From Polyangiaceae bacterium (GTDB taxonomy: Bacteria; Myxococcota_A; Polyangia; Polyangiales; Polyangiaceae), in assembly GCA_025937835.1 (NCBI GenBank), contig JAICQO010000006.1, positions 62,001 to 126,000 of the forward strand: a stretch of DNA of 64,000 nucleotides, in the 5' to 3' direction. Made by a program: the position numbers and the translations under genes. The notes under the pieces are model-generated. The model saw nothing but the letters and a program-made list of their open reading frames with translations. It made no database searches and was not told the origin of the DNA. Below, in pieces: positions 16,642 through 24,583 of the stretch; within the stretch, counting starts at the first letter, position 1, and each line of letters opens with the position of its first letter.

Positions 16642-17400
16642 TCAGCGCAGCGCGATGCCGTCGGGGGCGGCGTCCGGAGCGCGCAGGTGCTTGAGCTCGG
16701 CTGCGCGGAGCGAGAAGTTGTTCCGGGCGACGAGCTGGAGCGGCGGCAGCGTCAGACCGTTGAGCACGCCCAGGCGCCCGCACACGATCGGGTTGCCCTC
16801 GAGCACGACCTCGCGGCTGACGCGCACGCCATTCAAGGCGCGCAGGCTGATCAGCTTGGGGTTGTTCTGGATCTGCAAGCTGTCCACGCGCGTGAGGCCT
16901 TCGAGGCCGTGGAGCGACAGGAACGCGCTGTCACGCACGACGAGCTGGTCGAGCTCGGTGAGCTGCGAGAGGCCGCTCGGGCCCGAGAGGCGCGGGTTGC
17001 TCACGAAGCTCAAGTTCTGGACGGTCTCGAGCGATTCGAGCGCCGAGAGGTCGTCGAGGTGCGGGTTGGCTTCGAGCGCGAGGCCGCGGGTGCTGCGAAG
17101 CCGCTCGAGCCCGCTCAACGACTCGACGCTCGAGGCGCGGATCGTGAGCGCGCCATCGACGGCCTCGAGCGCGGCGAGCGGCGAGAGCGCCGTGACTCCG
17201 CTCACGGCGAGGTCACCCTGGATGCGGCGGCAACCCGCGAGGCCCGCGAGCTCTCGATCGCTCTGCACCGAGCCGCCGGGGCAGACGGCCCGCGCCTGCG
17301 TTCCGGGCGCATCGACGCGCGGCGCGTTGCTCGCGCAGCCGGCAACGAGGGCCAGCGCGACAACGCCGGAAGACAGAACCGAAGTGGTGGAGAGCGTCAT
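16642..17400 (-). CDS. Leucine-rich, receptor-L-domain-like lipoprotein
   Basis: A 252-aa lipoprotein (signal MTLSTTSVLSSGVVALALVAGC, lipobox VAGC). The mature part is a run of about 22-24-residue repeats of the type LSGLERLRSTRGLALEANP and LSALESLETVQNLSFVSNP, each with an Asn-Pro turn. This is the right-handed solenoid pattern of receptor-L/LRR-like domains, which usually bind proteins or glycans at the surface. AAGGA lies 10 bases before the ATG at 17400. It is 96 bases upstream of the OmpA/PLD operon on the same strand and could be its first gene, though the spacing is looser. Confidence 0.75.
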   Translation of the reverse strand: MTLSTTSVLSSGVVALALVAGCASNAPRVDAPGTQARAVCPGGSVQSDRELAGLAGCRRIQGDLAVSGVTALSPLAALEAVDGALTIRASSVESLSGLERLRSTRGLALEANPHLDDLSALESLETVQNLSFVSNPRLSGPSGLSQLTELDQLVVRDSAFLSLHGLEGLTRVDSLQIQNNPKLISLRALNGVRVSREVVLEGNPIVCGRLGVLNGLTLPPLQLVARNNFSLRAAELKHLRAPDAAPDGIALR

Positions 17401-17640
17401 GGCTGAGTTCCTTCCAGGGCAGATATTTCTGCTCGACCTGTAGGAGTTGTCTACATGGAATCCAGTCGGAACCGCAACAAAGAACCACCGCCGCACACAT
17501 GAGCGTTCAGAGCCCTCCGGATCTGCGCTTCTCGAATGATATCCGTGAGATCTGCCGGACTATCGACACTACGACCGACCAGCCGTTCTTTTCAAGCAGC
17601 GTCAATAAATCCATCGTTACAGGAAGATTTGCCACAAAAC
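17401..17640. other. AT-richer intergenic block
   Basis: About 240 bases between the ABC operon's terminator and the leucine-rich lipoprotein start. They are visibly less GC-rich than the rest of the window (for example ttcttttcaagcagcgtcaa, ataaatccatcg). No convincing coding frame was found. It should hold the promoter of the lipoprotein gene, but no clear -35/-10 pair was recognised. Confidence 0.4.
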
Positions 17641-17672
17641 GACTGCGGCGCGCGATCGAAACCGCGCGCCGC
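17638..17672 (-). terminator. Rho-independent terminator of the Gld-like ABC operon
   Basis: A perfect 10-bp inverted repeat (gcggcgcgcg at 17645-17654 and cgcgcgccgc at 17663-17672, 8-base loop). On the minus strand it is followed by GTCGTTTTG. It lies 26 bases after the stop of the last gene of the operon. Confidence 0.75.
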
Positions 17673-17698
17673 AATCGAGCGCCTCGAGCGCTGGCCGA

Positions 17699-18772
17699 TC
17701 AGTGTGGGTCTTCGCCCATGCCGGGTAACCCGTGGGGGTTAGCGGGCGCGGGCGTAGGCGCAGCGGCCGCGGACTTGTCGGCTTCCTGGAACTTCTTCGG
17801 TTCGGCGAAGCCCCAGTCGGCAGCCCACGAGCTCACGCTGAAGAACTCGTCCTTGCCGGTGGCCTTGATCCAGCGGCTCGTGCCCTCGGCGGTGGAGCCG
17901 AAGTCGATCTGCTTCTTGCCGCCGTCCTTCATGGTGAGGATCAGCGTCGCGTTCGGCTTGTCGAGACCGAGATCCGCCGCGGTCTTGCCCGCCTCCGCGT
18001 AGTCGTCCGCGTTCAGCGAGCGGTACGCGCGTACCAGATCCTTGACCTTGTTCTCGTCGAACTTCTGGATCGGAGCCGGTGCGGCGTTGGGCTTCGCGTG
18101 CTTGCCGGTCCACTTCTCGCCGTCTTTCGCGAACTCGTACGAGCCGTGTTCGTTGGTGATGGCGACGTGGGTCACGTCACCTTCTTCGAACTTGAACAAC
18201 GCCATGTCGCGCCAGCCCTTCGGCTCGCGCGAATAGAGGTAGCTCGAGTAACCCTTGACCGAGTACACGCCGTCCTTGCCGGCGATGCGCGTCATCTGGC
18301 CGCGACCGCCGCTCTCGCCGAAGTAGACGTCGAGCACCGTGCCGCCTTCCTTGGCGAACACCGCGTGCAGGGCCTTCTTGTCGGAAACGCCGTACTTGTC
18401 GTAGGCGTTCTTGCCGGGGTCGATGAGCTCGCTGGTCTTCAGCGTGGGCAGGTTGTCGAGCAGGGACTTGACGTTGGCCTGGTTGGCCGGCGCCTTGACT
18501 GGCTTGTCGAGCTGCCACTCTTCGCCGACCTTGACCAGCACCACTTCCTGAGCCGGCTCGCCTTCTTTCTCGGCGGGCTTGGTCAGGGTGATGCGGTTGA
18601 TGGCCTTGGTGTCGGCTTCCTTGATCTCGAGCTTGGGGAGCTCCGCGGCCTGGCCCGTCGGCGTGTAGTGCTCGGCCTCTTCCTTTTGCTTCTTGTCCGC
18701 GACGTAGAGCGCGCCGCCGAGCACGGCCAGGACGCCGATTGCGACATACAGCTTGGTATCGATCGTTGCCAT
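17699..18772 (-). CDS. DUF4340-type membrane-anchored protein of the Gld-like ABC operon
   Basis: A 357-aa protein with one N-terminal membrane anchor (LYVAIGVLAVLGGALYVADK) and an extracytoplasmic domain of repeated beta units (VVLVKVGEEWQLDKP, YGVSDKKALHAVFAKEGGTV, GVYSVKGYSSYLY). This matches the DUF4340 family that accompanies GldG-like genes. An Ala/Pro tail ends the protein. It is the last gene of a four-gene operon, 20 bases after the GldG-like gene and ahead of a strong terminator. The role is inferred from context: an accessory part of an ABC complex whose substrate is unknown. The ATG at 18772 begins the conserved MATIDTKLY. Confidence 0.85.
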   Translation of the reverse strand: MATIDTKLYVAIGVLAVLGGALYVADKKQKEEAEHYTPTGQAAELPKLEIKEADTKAINRITLTKPAEKEGEPAQEVVLVKVGEEWQLDKPVKAPANQANVKSLLDNLPTLKTSELIDPGKNAYDKYGVSDKKALHAVFAKEGGTVLDVYFGESGGRGQMTRIAGKDGVYSVKGYSSYLYSREPKGWRDMALFKFEEGDVTHVAITNEHGSYEFAKDGEKWTGKHAKPNAAPAPIQKFDENKVKDLVRAYRSLNADDYAEAGKTAADLGLDKPNATLILTMKDGGKKQIDFGSTAEGTSRWIKATGKDEFFSVSSWAADWGFAEPKKFQEADKSAAAAPTPAPANPHGLPGMGEDPH

Positions 18773-18792
18773 GTCGTTGCCTCTGGGTCGGC

Positions 18793-20655
18793 TCAGGTGA
18801 CGTTCAGGTTGTCGCGCTGCGATTCGCGCTTGCGCCAGCGGAGGAGCCCGAACAAGCCGAGCAGCACCGGCACGCCCAGCGTGAGCGTCCACTGCACGTT
18901 ACGCTGAACCACCTTGCGAGCGGCCCGGTATTCTTCGTCCTTGCGCTTGATCTCGGCCTCGTCGTCCTCGGCCCGGAAGGTGGGCTTGGCGACGCTGCCG
19001 TAGGTGAGGCTCGGGACGCCGATCAGCTTGGCGCTGGCCGCGAGCAGATCCGCATCGCCCGCCAGCCAATCGAGGGTGTTCTTGAACGAGAGGATCGTCC
19101 CGGTCAGGTGCTTGGTGTAGGCGCCGCCGATCTGCTGCAGATCCTGATCGCCCCCCACCCCGCCGAACATCTGGAACTGACCGCCGAGCTCGGGGCCGTT
19201 ACCAGCGTAGGCAAAGGGGTTGGTCAGGAACAGGCTCGACGAGATCACGAGCACGCGAGACGGCTCGGGCGCGGTTTCGGCCGTGAGCTTCACCTCTTCC
19301 GACGGAGAGCCCGCGAAGGCGCTCTTGAGCTTGCCCTCGGCGACGGCCGCGATGATCCGCTGCTTCTGCGGCGGCTTCGGCTTCCAGTCCCCGCGCGGCT
19401 TCATGTCCACGGTCTCGCTCTTGTCGACCGTCGTGGCCGGCGTGCTGCGGGCCACGGCCGAGATCTTCACGTCCGCGGGCTGCTTGCCCTTGACGAGCTC
19501 GAGGCTCGAGGGGAACGGGAACATCAGCTCGTCCATGCGGAAGAAGCCCGCGAAGCTGGTGTCGAGCGTGCGCTCGTCGCCTTCGAGCCGCGCGTCGTTG
19601 ATGACGTGAGCGATGCCGGGATGGCGCACCCAGGTCACGACGCCGGACTGCGGGCTCATCATGCCGATGCGGAAGCTGTTTCCGAAGTCGAGCACGGCGT
19701 CCTTGTTCATCTGGATGCCGTAGCCGGTGAGCAGCTTCTCGAGCCCGTGCGTGCTGAGCGTCGCCTTCATGCTGGCGTCGTTCGGCTTCAGCGTGACCGC
19801 CGAGGCGTACACCACGAGCGACTTCTTGCCCTTCATCAAGAACTCGTCGATCCGGCGCAGCTCCTTCTCGGTGTAGTCCTTCTGCGGCTGCGTAATGATC
19901 AGGCCGACGAACTCCTTGTCGATCTCGGTCGCGCCTTCCTTCAGATCGAGCTCCTCGAGCTTGTAGAAGGGGAACGCCTGCTCGAGGATCGACTGCAGGC
20001 TCGGCGAGCCGCCGCGGCCTTGCTGCTTCGGCACCAGGTTGGTGTCGCTGAGCTTGAGCTCGTCCTTGCCCGTGATCACGCCGATGCGGTGCTTGACGTT
20101 GTCGGCCTTGTCGCGAATCTCGCGGATCTTGTTGGTGATCCAGAACTCGAGCCCGTCGGGCTGTCCGGGCGAGAGCTGCGGGATCGCCGCCTTCTCGCTG
20201 CCGTACTTGAACACGAGCCCGAGGTAGCCCTGGGCGATCGAGGCCTGGTCCTCGCCGGTGGCGCTGGCTTCGCCGAATGGCTGAGCGGTCACGCCGGCTT
20301 CCGTCGCCTGCGTGCGGAGCTCGTCCGTGTTCGGCTCGATCACCGTGAACTTGAACTTGCCCTTGCCCGCCCGCTCGTACTCCTTGAGCAGATCCGTCAG
20401 GTCGCGCACGAAGGCGTCGAGCTGCGGCAGGCCGGTCTTCACGTAGGCGTCGACCTGGATCGGGCTGTTCAGCGTGGACAGCAGGCGGCCGCTGCCTTGG
20501 CTGAGCGTGTAGCGCTCGGTCTTGGTCACGTCCCAGCGCGAGTACATCTTGGACGCGAGCAGGTTCACGACCACGACGATGGCCGCGATCACGACCAGGT
20601 AGATGCCGGCTTGCGCCGCGACTTTACGTTTGTGTTCCGAGGTAGCCATGGTCAT
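18793..20655 (-). CDS. gldG: GldG-like ABC transporter accessory protein
   Basis: A 620-aa protein with membrane helices at both ends (AGIYLVVIAAIVVVVNLLAS near residue 18; TLTLGVPVLLGLFGLLRWRK near the C-terminus) and a large periplasmic domain between. It carries the ABC_transp_aux features: the KTERYTLSQGSGRLLSTL segment, GYLGLVFKYGSEKAAIPQL and IRDKADNVKHRIGVITGKDE. In Bacteroidetes, GldA/F/G form an ABC complex needed for gliding; in myxobacteria the function of such operons is not defined by sequence. Its ATG overlaps the stop of the permease gene (ATGA), giving translational coupling. The gene symbol is by similarity only. Confidence 0.85.
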   Translation of the reverse strand: MTMATSEHKRKVAAQAGIYLVVIAAIVVVVNLLASKMYSRWDVTKTERYTLSQGSGRLLSTLNSPIQVDAYVKTGLPQLDAFVRDLTDLLKEYERAGKGKFKFTVIEPNTDELRTQATEAGVTAQPFGEASATGEDQASIAQGYLGLVFKYGSEKAAIPQLSPGQPDGLEFWITNKIREIRDKADNVKHRIGVITGKDELKLSDTNLVPKQQGRGGSPSLQSILEQAFPFYKLEELDLKEGATEIDKEFVGLIITQPQKDYTEKELRRIDEFLMKGKKSLVVYASAVTLKPNDASMKATLSTHGLEKLLTGYGIQMNKDAVLDFGNSFRIGMMSPQSGVVTWVRHPGIAHVINDARLEGDERTLDTSFAGFFRMDELMFPFPSSLELVKGKQPADVKISAVARSTPATTVDKSETVDMKPRGDWKPKPPQKQRIIAAVAEGKLKSAFAGSPSEEVKLTAETAPEPSRVLVISSSLFLTNPFAYAGNGPELGGQFQMFGGVGGDQDLQQIGGAYTKHLTGTILSFKNTLDWLAGDADLLAASAKLIGVPSLTYGSVAKPTFRAEDDEAEIKRKDEEYRAARKVVQRNVQWTLTLGVPVLLGLFGLLRWRKRESQRDNLNVT

Positions 20656-21407
20656 GCCCACTTGCGGCGTTCGAGCGCGCGGAACGCGACGAACAGCGCC
20701 AAAACCGTCACCGACAGGAAGAAGATCACGTCCCGCGAGTCGATGAGCCCTCGCCAGAACCCGCCGAGGCGCGTCTGGAAGCTCACGTACTGCAGAACCG
20801 CCGCGAGGAAGCTGGCGAAGCCGCCGCCGCTCGCGCTCAGAGACTGCGCTGCGTTGTCGAAGAACCACAGCGCGGCCAGCACGAAGAAGGTGATGAAGAA
20901 CGCCACGGCCTGGCTCTCGGCGAACGAGCTGACGAGCAACCCGATCGAGACCGCCGCGGCGCTGAACAGGATGAGTCCGATGTAACCGCTGAGAACGGGG
21001 CCCGTGTCGAGCGGGCCAAGGTTCCACGGCACCTTGAACATGCCGATCGGATAAACCAGGGTCGCGACGACCAGCACCATCACCAGCCCGAGCGCGCCGA
21101 GGTACTTACCGAGCACCACGTCGCTGTCCTTGACCGGCAAGGTGATCAGCATCTCGAGCGTGCCCGACCGCCGCTCTTCGGCGATCAGGCGCATCGTGAC
21201 CACGGGCACCACCAGGAAGCTCAGGCCCATCGGGGCGTACTCGAACAGCCGCTCGATCGACGAGCGATCGGCCTGCCAGAAGCCGCCGTTCAGCATGAAG
21301 TACATCAGCCCGAGCGCGAAGAAGCTCAGGCAAATCACCACGTAGGCGAGCGGGGAGTCGAAGTAGGAACGGAATTCGCGTTTGGCGATGGTCAACATGG
21401 CGGACAT
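20652..21407 (-). CDS. gldF: ABC-2 type permease (GldF-like)
   Basis: A 251-aa inner-membrane permease with six hydrophobic segments. It opens with the ABC-2 signature: TIAKREFRSYFDSPLAYVV, then RLIAEERRSGTLEMLITLPV, the coupling segment conserved in ABC-2/GldF permeases. It starts 3 bases after the ATPase stop and overlaps the GldG-like start by 4 bases. It forms the membrane channel of the four-gene transporter. Substrate unknown. Confidence 0.9.
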   Translation of the reverse strand: MSAMLTIAKREFRSYFDSPLAYVVICLSFFALGLMYFMLNGGFWQADRSSIERLFEYAPMGLSFLVVPVVTMRLIAEERRSGTLEMLITLPVKDSDVVLGKYLGALGLVMVLVVATLVYPIGMFKVPWNLGPLDTGPVLSGYIGLILFSAAAVSIGLLVSSFAESQAVAFFITFFVLAALWFFDNAAQSLSASGGGFASFLAAVLQYVSFQTRLGGFWRGLIDSRDVIFFLSVTVLALFVAFRALERRKWA

Positions 21408-21410
21408 CGA

Positions 21411-22541
21411 TCAGGCCTTTCGCTCCGGAGCGCCCTTGCTGGCGTCTTCATCGTCTTCGTCGTCCTCGTCATCCTCGTCGTCTTCGCTATCGTCTTCGTC
21501 GTCTTCGCTTTCGTCCTCGTCGTCGGGTTCCGCCTCGTCCTTCCAGTCGGCGCCGCGGTCGAGCTTCTCGTCGCCGCGCGTGAGGTCGCGGAACACCGCG
21601 TCCAGGCTCTGCGCGTCCCGGCGGAGCTCGAGCAGCGTCCAGCCCTGGGCCACGACCGCGCGGAAGATCTCCGCGCGCAAGTCCGAGTCCTGAGCGCCGA
21701 CCAGCTCGACCTTGAAGGCCTTCTCGTCGCTCGCGAGCGTCTTCACGGAACGGACGCCGGGCAGGCGGCGGAACGCTTCTTCCACGGCGCTGGCAGTCGG
21801 CGGCTTGTTGCCGGCCTCGGCGCGCTTCTCGTCGATGGTCACGACGTAGCGGACGCGGCCGGTCTTACCGCGGATGTCGTCGAGGGCGCCGTCGGCGACG
21901 ACTCGCCCCTTGCTGACGATGATCGCGCGGCCGCAGGCTTCTTCCACCTCGGCGAGGTTGTGGGTGGACAGCAAAATCGTGCGGTCCTTGCCCATTTCCT
22001 TGATGTACTTGAGGAGCTCGGCCTTCTCGTTCGGATCGAGATCGCTCGTGGGCTCGTCCAGGATCAAGATCGGCGGATCGTGGATCAGCGCCTGGCCGAG
22101 GCCGACGCGCTGCCGGTAACCGTGGGACAGCGTCCCGATGTCCTTACCGAGCGACTGCGCCAGGCCGCAGACCTCGACCACCTTCTTCAGGCGCCCCTTG
22201 AACTTGGACTCGTCCAAGCCGCGGATTTGGGCCACGAACTTCAGGTAGTCGTAGACCGTCATGTCCGTGTAGAGCGGGGCGCGCTGGGGCAGGTAGCCGA
22301 GCGCGTTCCGAACCTGCAGCGGATCGTCGAACACGTCGTAGCCATTGACCTTGGCCAACCCCGCCGTCGGCGAGATGAAGCAGGTCAGGATGCGCATCGT
22401 CGTGGACTTGCCGGCACCGTTCGGGCCGAGGAACCCCACGACCTCGCCGCGTCGTACTTCGAAACTCACTTTGTCGAGCGCCCGAGCAGCTCCGAACCGC
22501 TTACTGAGGCCGCTCGCCTGGATCATGACGTCGGTAGACAT
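21411..22541 (-). CDS. gldA: ABC transporter ATPase (GldA-like) with acidic C-terminal tail
   Basis: A 376-aa ATPase. Walker A is GPNGAGKSTT, the signature is the less common LSHGYRQRVGLGQAL, Walker B is ILILDEPTSDLDP, and the H-loop is LLSTHNLAE. The LSHGY signature is typical of GldA/NosF-like subunits. A C-terminal regulatory domain (about 225-340) ends in roughly 40 residues made almost only of Asp and Glu. GGAGG lies 4 bases before the ATG at 22541, which decided this start over one four codons upstream. It is the first gene of the operon. Confidence 0.92.
   Translation of the reverse strand: MSTDVMIQASGLSKRFGAARALDKVSFEVRRGEVVGFLGPNGAGKSTTMRILTCFISPTAGLAKVNGYDVFDDPLQVRNALGYLPQRAPLYTDMTVYDYLKFVAQIRGLDESKFKGRLKKVVEVCGLAQSLGKDIGTLSHGYRQRVGLGQALIHDPPILILDEPTSDLDPNEKAELLKYIKEMGKDRTILLSTHNLAEVEEACGRAIIVSKGRVVADGALDDIRGKTGRVRYVVTIDEKRAEAGNKPPTASAVEEAFRRLPGVRSVKTLASDEKAFKVELVGAQDSDLRAEIFRAVVAQGWTLLELRRDAQSLDAVFRDLTRGDEKLDRGADWKDEAEPDDEDESEDDEDDSEDDEDDEDDEDDEDASKGAPERKA
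21445..21526. repeat. Low-complexity Asp/Glu-coding triplet repeat
   Basis: About 80 bases of imperfect tcg/tct/tcc triplets on the plus strand (tcgtcttcgtcgtcctcg and variants), inside the 3' end of the GldA-like gene. They encode the poly-acidic tail and are likely prone to length variation by slippage. Confidence 0.7.
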
Positions 22542-22895
22542 CCGACCTCCCATTCTGAAAATCGCCCCCGGGGGGGCAAAACTGAGACTTCTTCCACCGT
22601 CTGCCCGACTTTTCTGATGTGCACCCGCCGCGCATCGCGCGAGCGAGTGACTATCCGGGGCGCTGAGCGGCGGCATCCTAGCGGCGGCGCGATCGGTGTC
22701 AACGGTTGCACTCCAAACGCCCCAATCTCGGGGGCACGCGCACAAACCCGCCAAAATGGCAGGTATTCCCGGTTGGCGTAGGAAGCCGAACCGCGATCGG
22801 CGCGGATCGCATCGCGAACAGGGAGCGATCGTTACCCGCGTCGCACTAGAAAATTCCCCTGTAGAAACAAATGTTTGCTGCGCTATGCTTTGCCG
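22542..22895. other. Divergent intergenic region without a recognised gene
   Basis: About 350 bases between the ABC operon and the TerB-like gene. They should contain both promoters. A tatgct element at 22884, 6 bases before the chosen GTG of the TerB-like gene, could be a -10 box. A short G/C run (gcccccgggggggc, near 22564) can fold but has too short a loop to be a convincing terminator. No ORF with coding character was seen. Confidence 0.4.
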
Positions 22896-23402
22896 GTGTT
22901 TGGTTGGTTTCAGAAGCGGACCGCTCGGGAGCCGTCGGCCGCAGACGCACTAGTAGAGGAAGTGCGCGACGTGCTGCCCGGAGCCGACGTCGAAACGATC
23001 GAGATCGTGGTCGCGGTTGCCGGGCTGCTCGCGGCCATCGCGTACGCTGACCGGCGCTTCTCGCCCGAAGAGGACCTGCGCGTCCGTGAGGAGCTCGCCC
23101 GGCTGCACGGCATGACACCTGCCGGCGTGGAGGCGATCTGCACCGTGCTCGGCGAGCACGCGCGCGAGCTCTCGACGGTCGGGGTGCCGACGTTCTGCCG
23201 CAGCCTCGTCGAGCTCGGCGATCGCGAGCTGCGCTTCGAGGTGCTCGTCATGTTGGTGGAGCTTGCCGCGGCCGACGGCCTGATCGACACCGCCGAGTCG
23301 AACCTGTTGCGGCTCGCCACGCGCTCGCTCGGCCTCTCGCAAGACGACTACAACGCGGCGCAGACTGCGCACCGCGCCAAGCTGGGCGTGCTCTCGCGCT
23401 AG
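22896..23402 (+). CDS. TerB-like tellurite-resistance-family protein
   Basis: A 168-aa helical protein. It has two copies of the TerB-like acidic turn: LLAAIAYADRRFSPEEDLRV and LVELAAADGLIDTAESNLLR, where Asp and Glu residues would bind a divalent metal. This family occurs alone in many genomes and also as the N-terminal domain of DjlA; its biochemical role is not settled. The GTG at 22896 (VFGWFQKRTAREP) is preferred over a TTG 21 bases upstream; no strong Shine-Dalgarno is visible for either. It converges on fliP with a 4-base overlap. Confidence 0.8.
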   Translation: MFGWFQKRTAREPSAADALVEEVRDVLPGADVETIEIVVAVAGLLAAIAYADRRFSPEEDLRVREELARLHGMTPAGVEAICTVLGEHARELSTVGVPTFCRSLVELGDRELRFEVLVMLVELAAADGLIDTAESNLLRLATRSLGLSQDDYNAAQTAHRAKLGVLSR

Positions 23403-24145
23403 CCGAGCGCGTATCCGGTCACGAGCGCTTGCGATAGCAAACCCCAGCCGTCGATCGCCACGAACAAGAGCAGCTTGAACGGCAGGCTGACCTGCGTCGG
23501 GTTCAGCATCTGCATCCCCAGCGCGAGCAGCACGTTCGCGACGACCAGATCGATCACCAAAAAGGGCAGGTACAGCGCGAAGCCGAGCGCGAACGCCTCG
23601 GCCAGCTCGGTGATCACGAACGCGGGTACGAGCACCAACAGGTCGTCGCGGCCCACGCCGTCGCGATCCGCGGCGGGCCGCGCCGCGCGCGCCGCATCGA
23701 AGAAGCGAACCCGCTCGCGAGCGCTGGCATTCGCCTTCAAGAAGCCGCGCACGGGCTCGCGCGCGGCCGCCCAGAGCTCTACGACCCAGGCGGTCGTCGG
23801 CCGGTCCTCGGCGGTGGCGAGGATCGGCTCGGCGCGGGCCATCACCCGCGAGCCGAGCGGCGCCATCGCCAGCAGCGTGAGCGCCCCGGCGAGCGCCATC
23901 ACGATCAGGTTCGAGGGCACGTTCTGCGCGCCGATCGCGCCGCGCACGATCTGAAGCACGGTCGAGATCTTCACGAACGCGGTCAGGGTCATGAACGCGA
24001 ACGGCAAGACCGCGACGACGCCGAGCAACAGCACGAGCCCGAGCGGGCTGCCGAGCAGCGCCTCGTCGCGCGCCGGTGCGGCCGACGCCGAGCCCGAGAA
24101 CGCGAGCGCCGCGCACGCCGCTGCCAGCGCGCTAAGGCTTTTCAC
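23399..24145 (-). CDS. fliP: FliP/SctR-family export-gate protein
   Basis: A 248-aa inner-membrane component of the flagellar/type III export gate. A signal-like N-terminus precedes the first conserved helix (LVLLLGVVAVLPFAFMTLTA). The family signature follows: FVKISTVLQIVRGAIGAQNV, PSNLIVMALA. C-terminal features are VPAFVITELAEAFALGFALY, LPFLVIDLVVANVLLALGM and LPFKLLLFVAIDGWGLL. The length matches FliP/SctR. The GTG start overlaps the end of the FliO-like gene by 14 bases. No other flagellar or T3SS gene lies in the window, so its machine must be encoded elsewhere or be lost. Confidence 0.9.
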   Translation of the reverse strand: MKSLSALAAACAALAFSGSASAAPARDEALLGSPLGLVLLLGVVAVLPFAFMTLTAFVKISTVLQIVRGAIGAQNVPSNLIVMALAGALTLLAMAPLGSRVMARAEPILATAEDRPTTAWVVELWAAAREPVRGFLKANASARERVRFFDAARAARPAADRDGVGRDDLLVLVPAFVITELAEAFALGFALYLPFLVIDLVVANVLLALGMQMLNPTQVSLPFKLLLFVAIDGWGLLSQALVTGYALG

Positions 24146-24500
24146 TGTCGTTCCCCGCCCCGGCTGCGGGGGCGGCCCCGCGCAAACGTTCGAGCACCTG
24201 CCGGAAGCCCGCGGCCTCGCCGCTCGGAGCCGGCTCGAGCGCGCCGAGCGATTTTGGATCGAGCTCGCCGAGCTTGGCCAAACCGGCCTCGCTCGCGCCG
24301 ATCACGTAGATCGAGTCCGCCACACGCACGAGGTAGATGGCGCGCCGCGGATCGAGCACCAACCGCCCTGCGATCGACAGCGCCCCACTCGGTCTGCCGA
24401 CACCGACACGCCGTGCCGCGTACAAGATCAACACCGCGAGGCCGAGCACGAGGCTCAGCGTCACGACCGTCTCCACCACGTAGCGCCCGAGCGGCGTCAT
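24132..24500 (-). CDS. fliO: FliO-like flagellar/export-apparatus assembly protein
   Basis: A 122-aa protein with one N-terminal membrane helix (VVETVVTLSLVLGLAVLILY). The cytoplasmic domain carries the FliO pattern: LSIAGRLVLDPRRAIYLVRV, ADSIYVIGASEAGLAKL (compare LxPxRslxLVxVGdxxxLlGvs). FliO helps assemble the FliP ring, and the gene order fliO-fliP is classical. It overlaps fliP by 14 bases. Confidence 0.8.
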   Translation of the reverse strand: MTPLGRYVVETVVTLSLVLGLAVLILYAARRVGVGRPSGALSIAGRLVLDPRRAIYLVRVADSIYVIGASEAGLAKLGELDPKSLGALEPAPSGEAAGFRQVLERLRGAAPAAGAGNDSEKP

Positions 24501-24583
24501 GCCGCGCCGAGGCTAGCACCCAAAATCCACGCGGGGAATGTCGCGAGTTGACGCCTCGGAGACCTGTGCCTAATGCGGTCGCC

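Noticed and set aside
22563-22577. G/C palindrome upstream of the ABC ATPase
   Set aside because: The loop is too small and the T-run weak; likely a chance G/C run rather than an attenuator.
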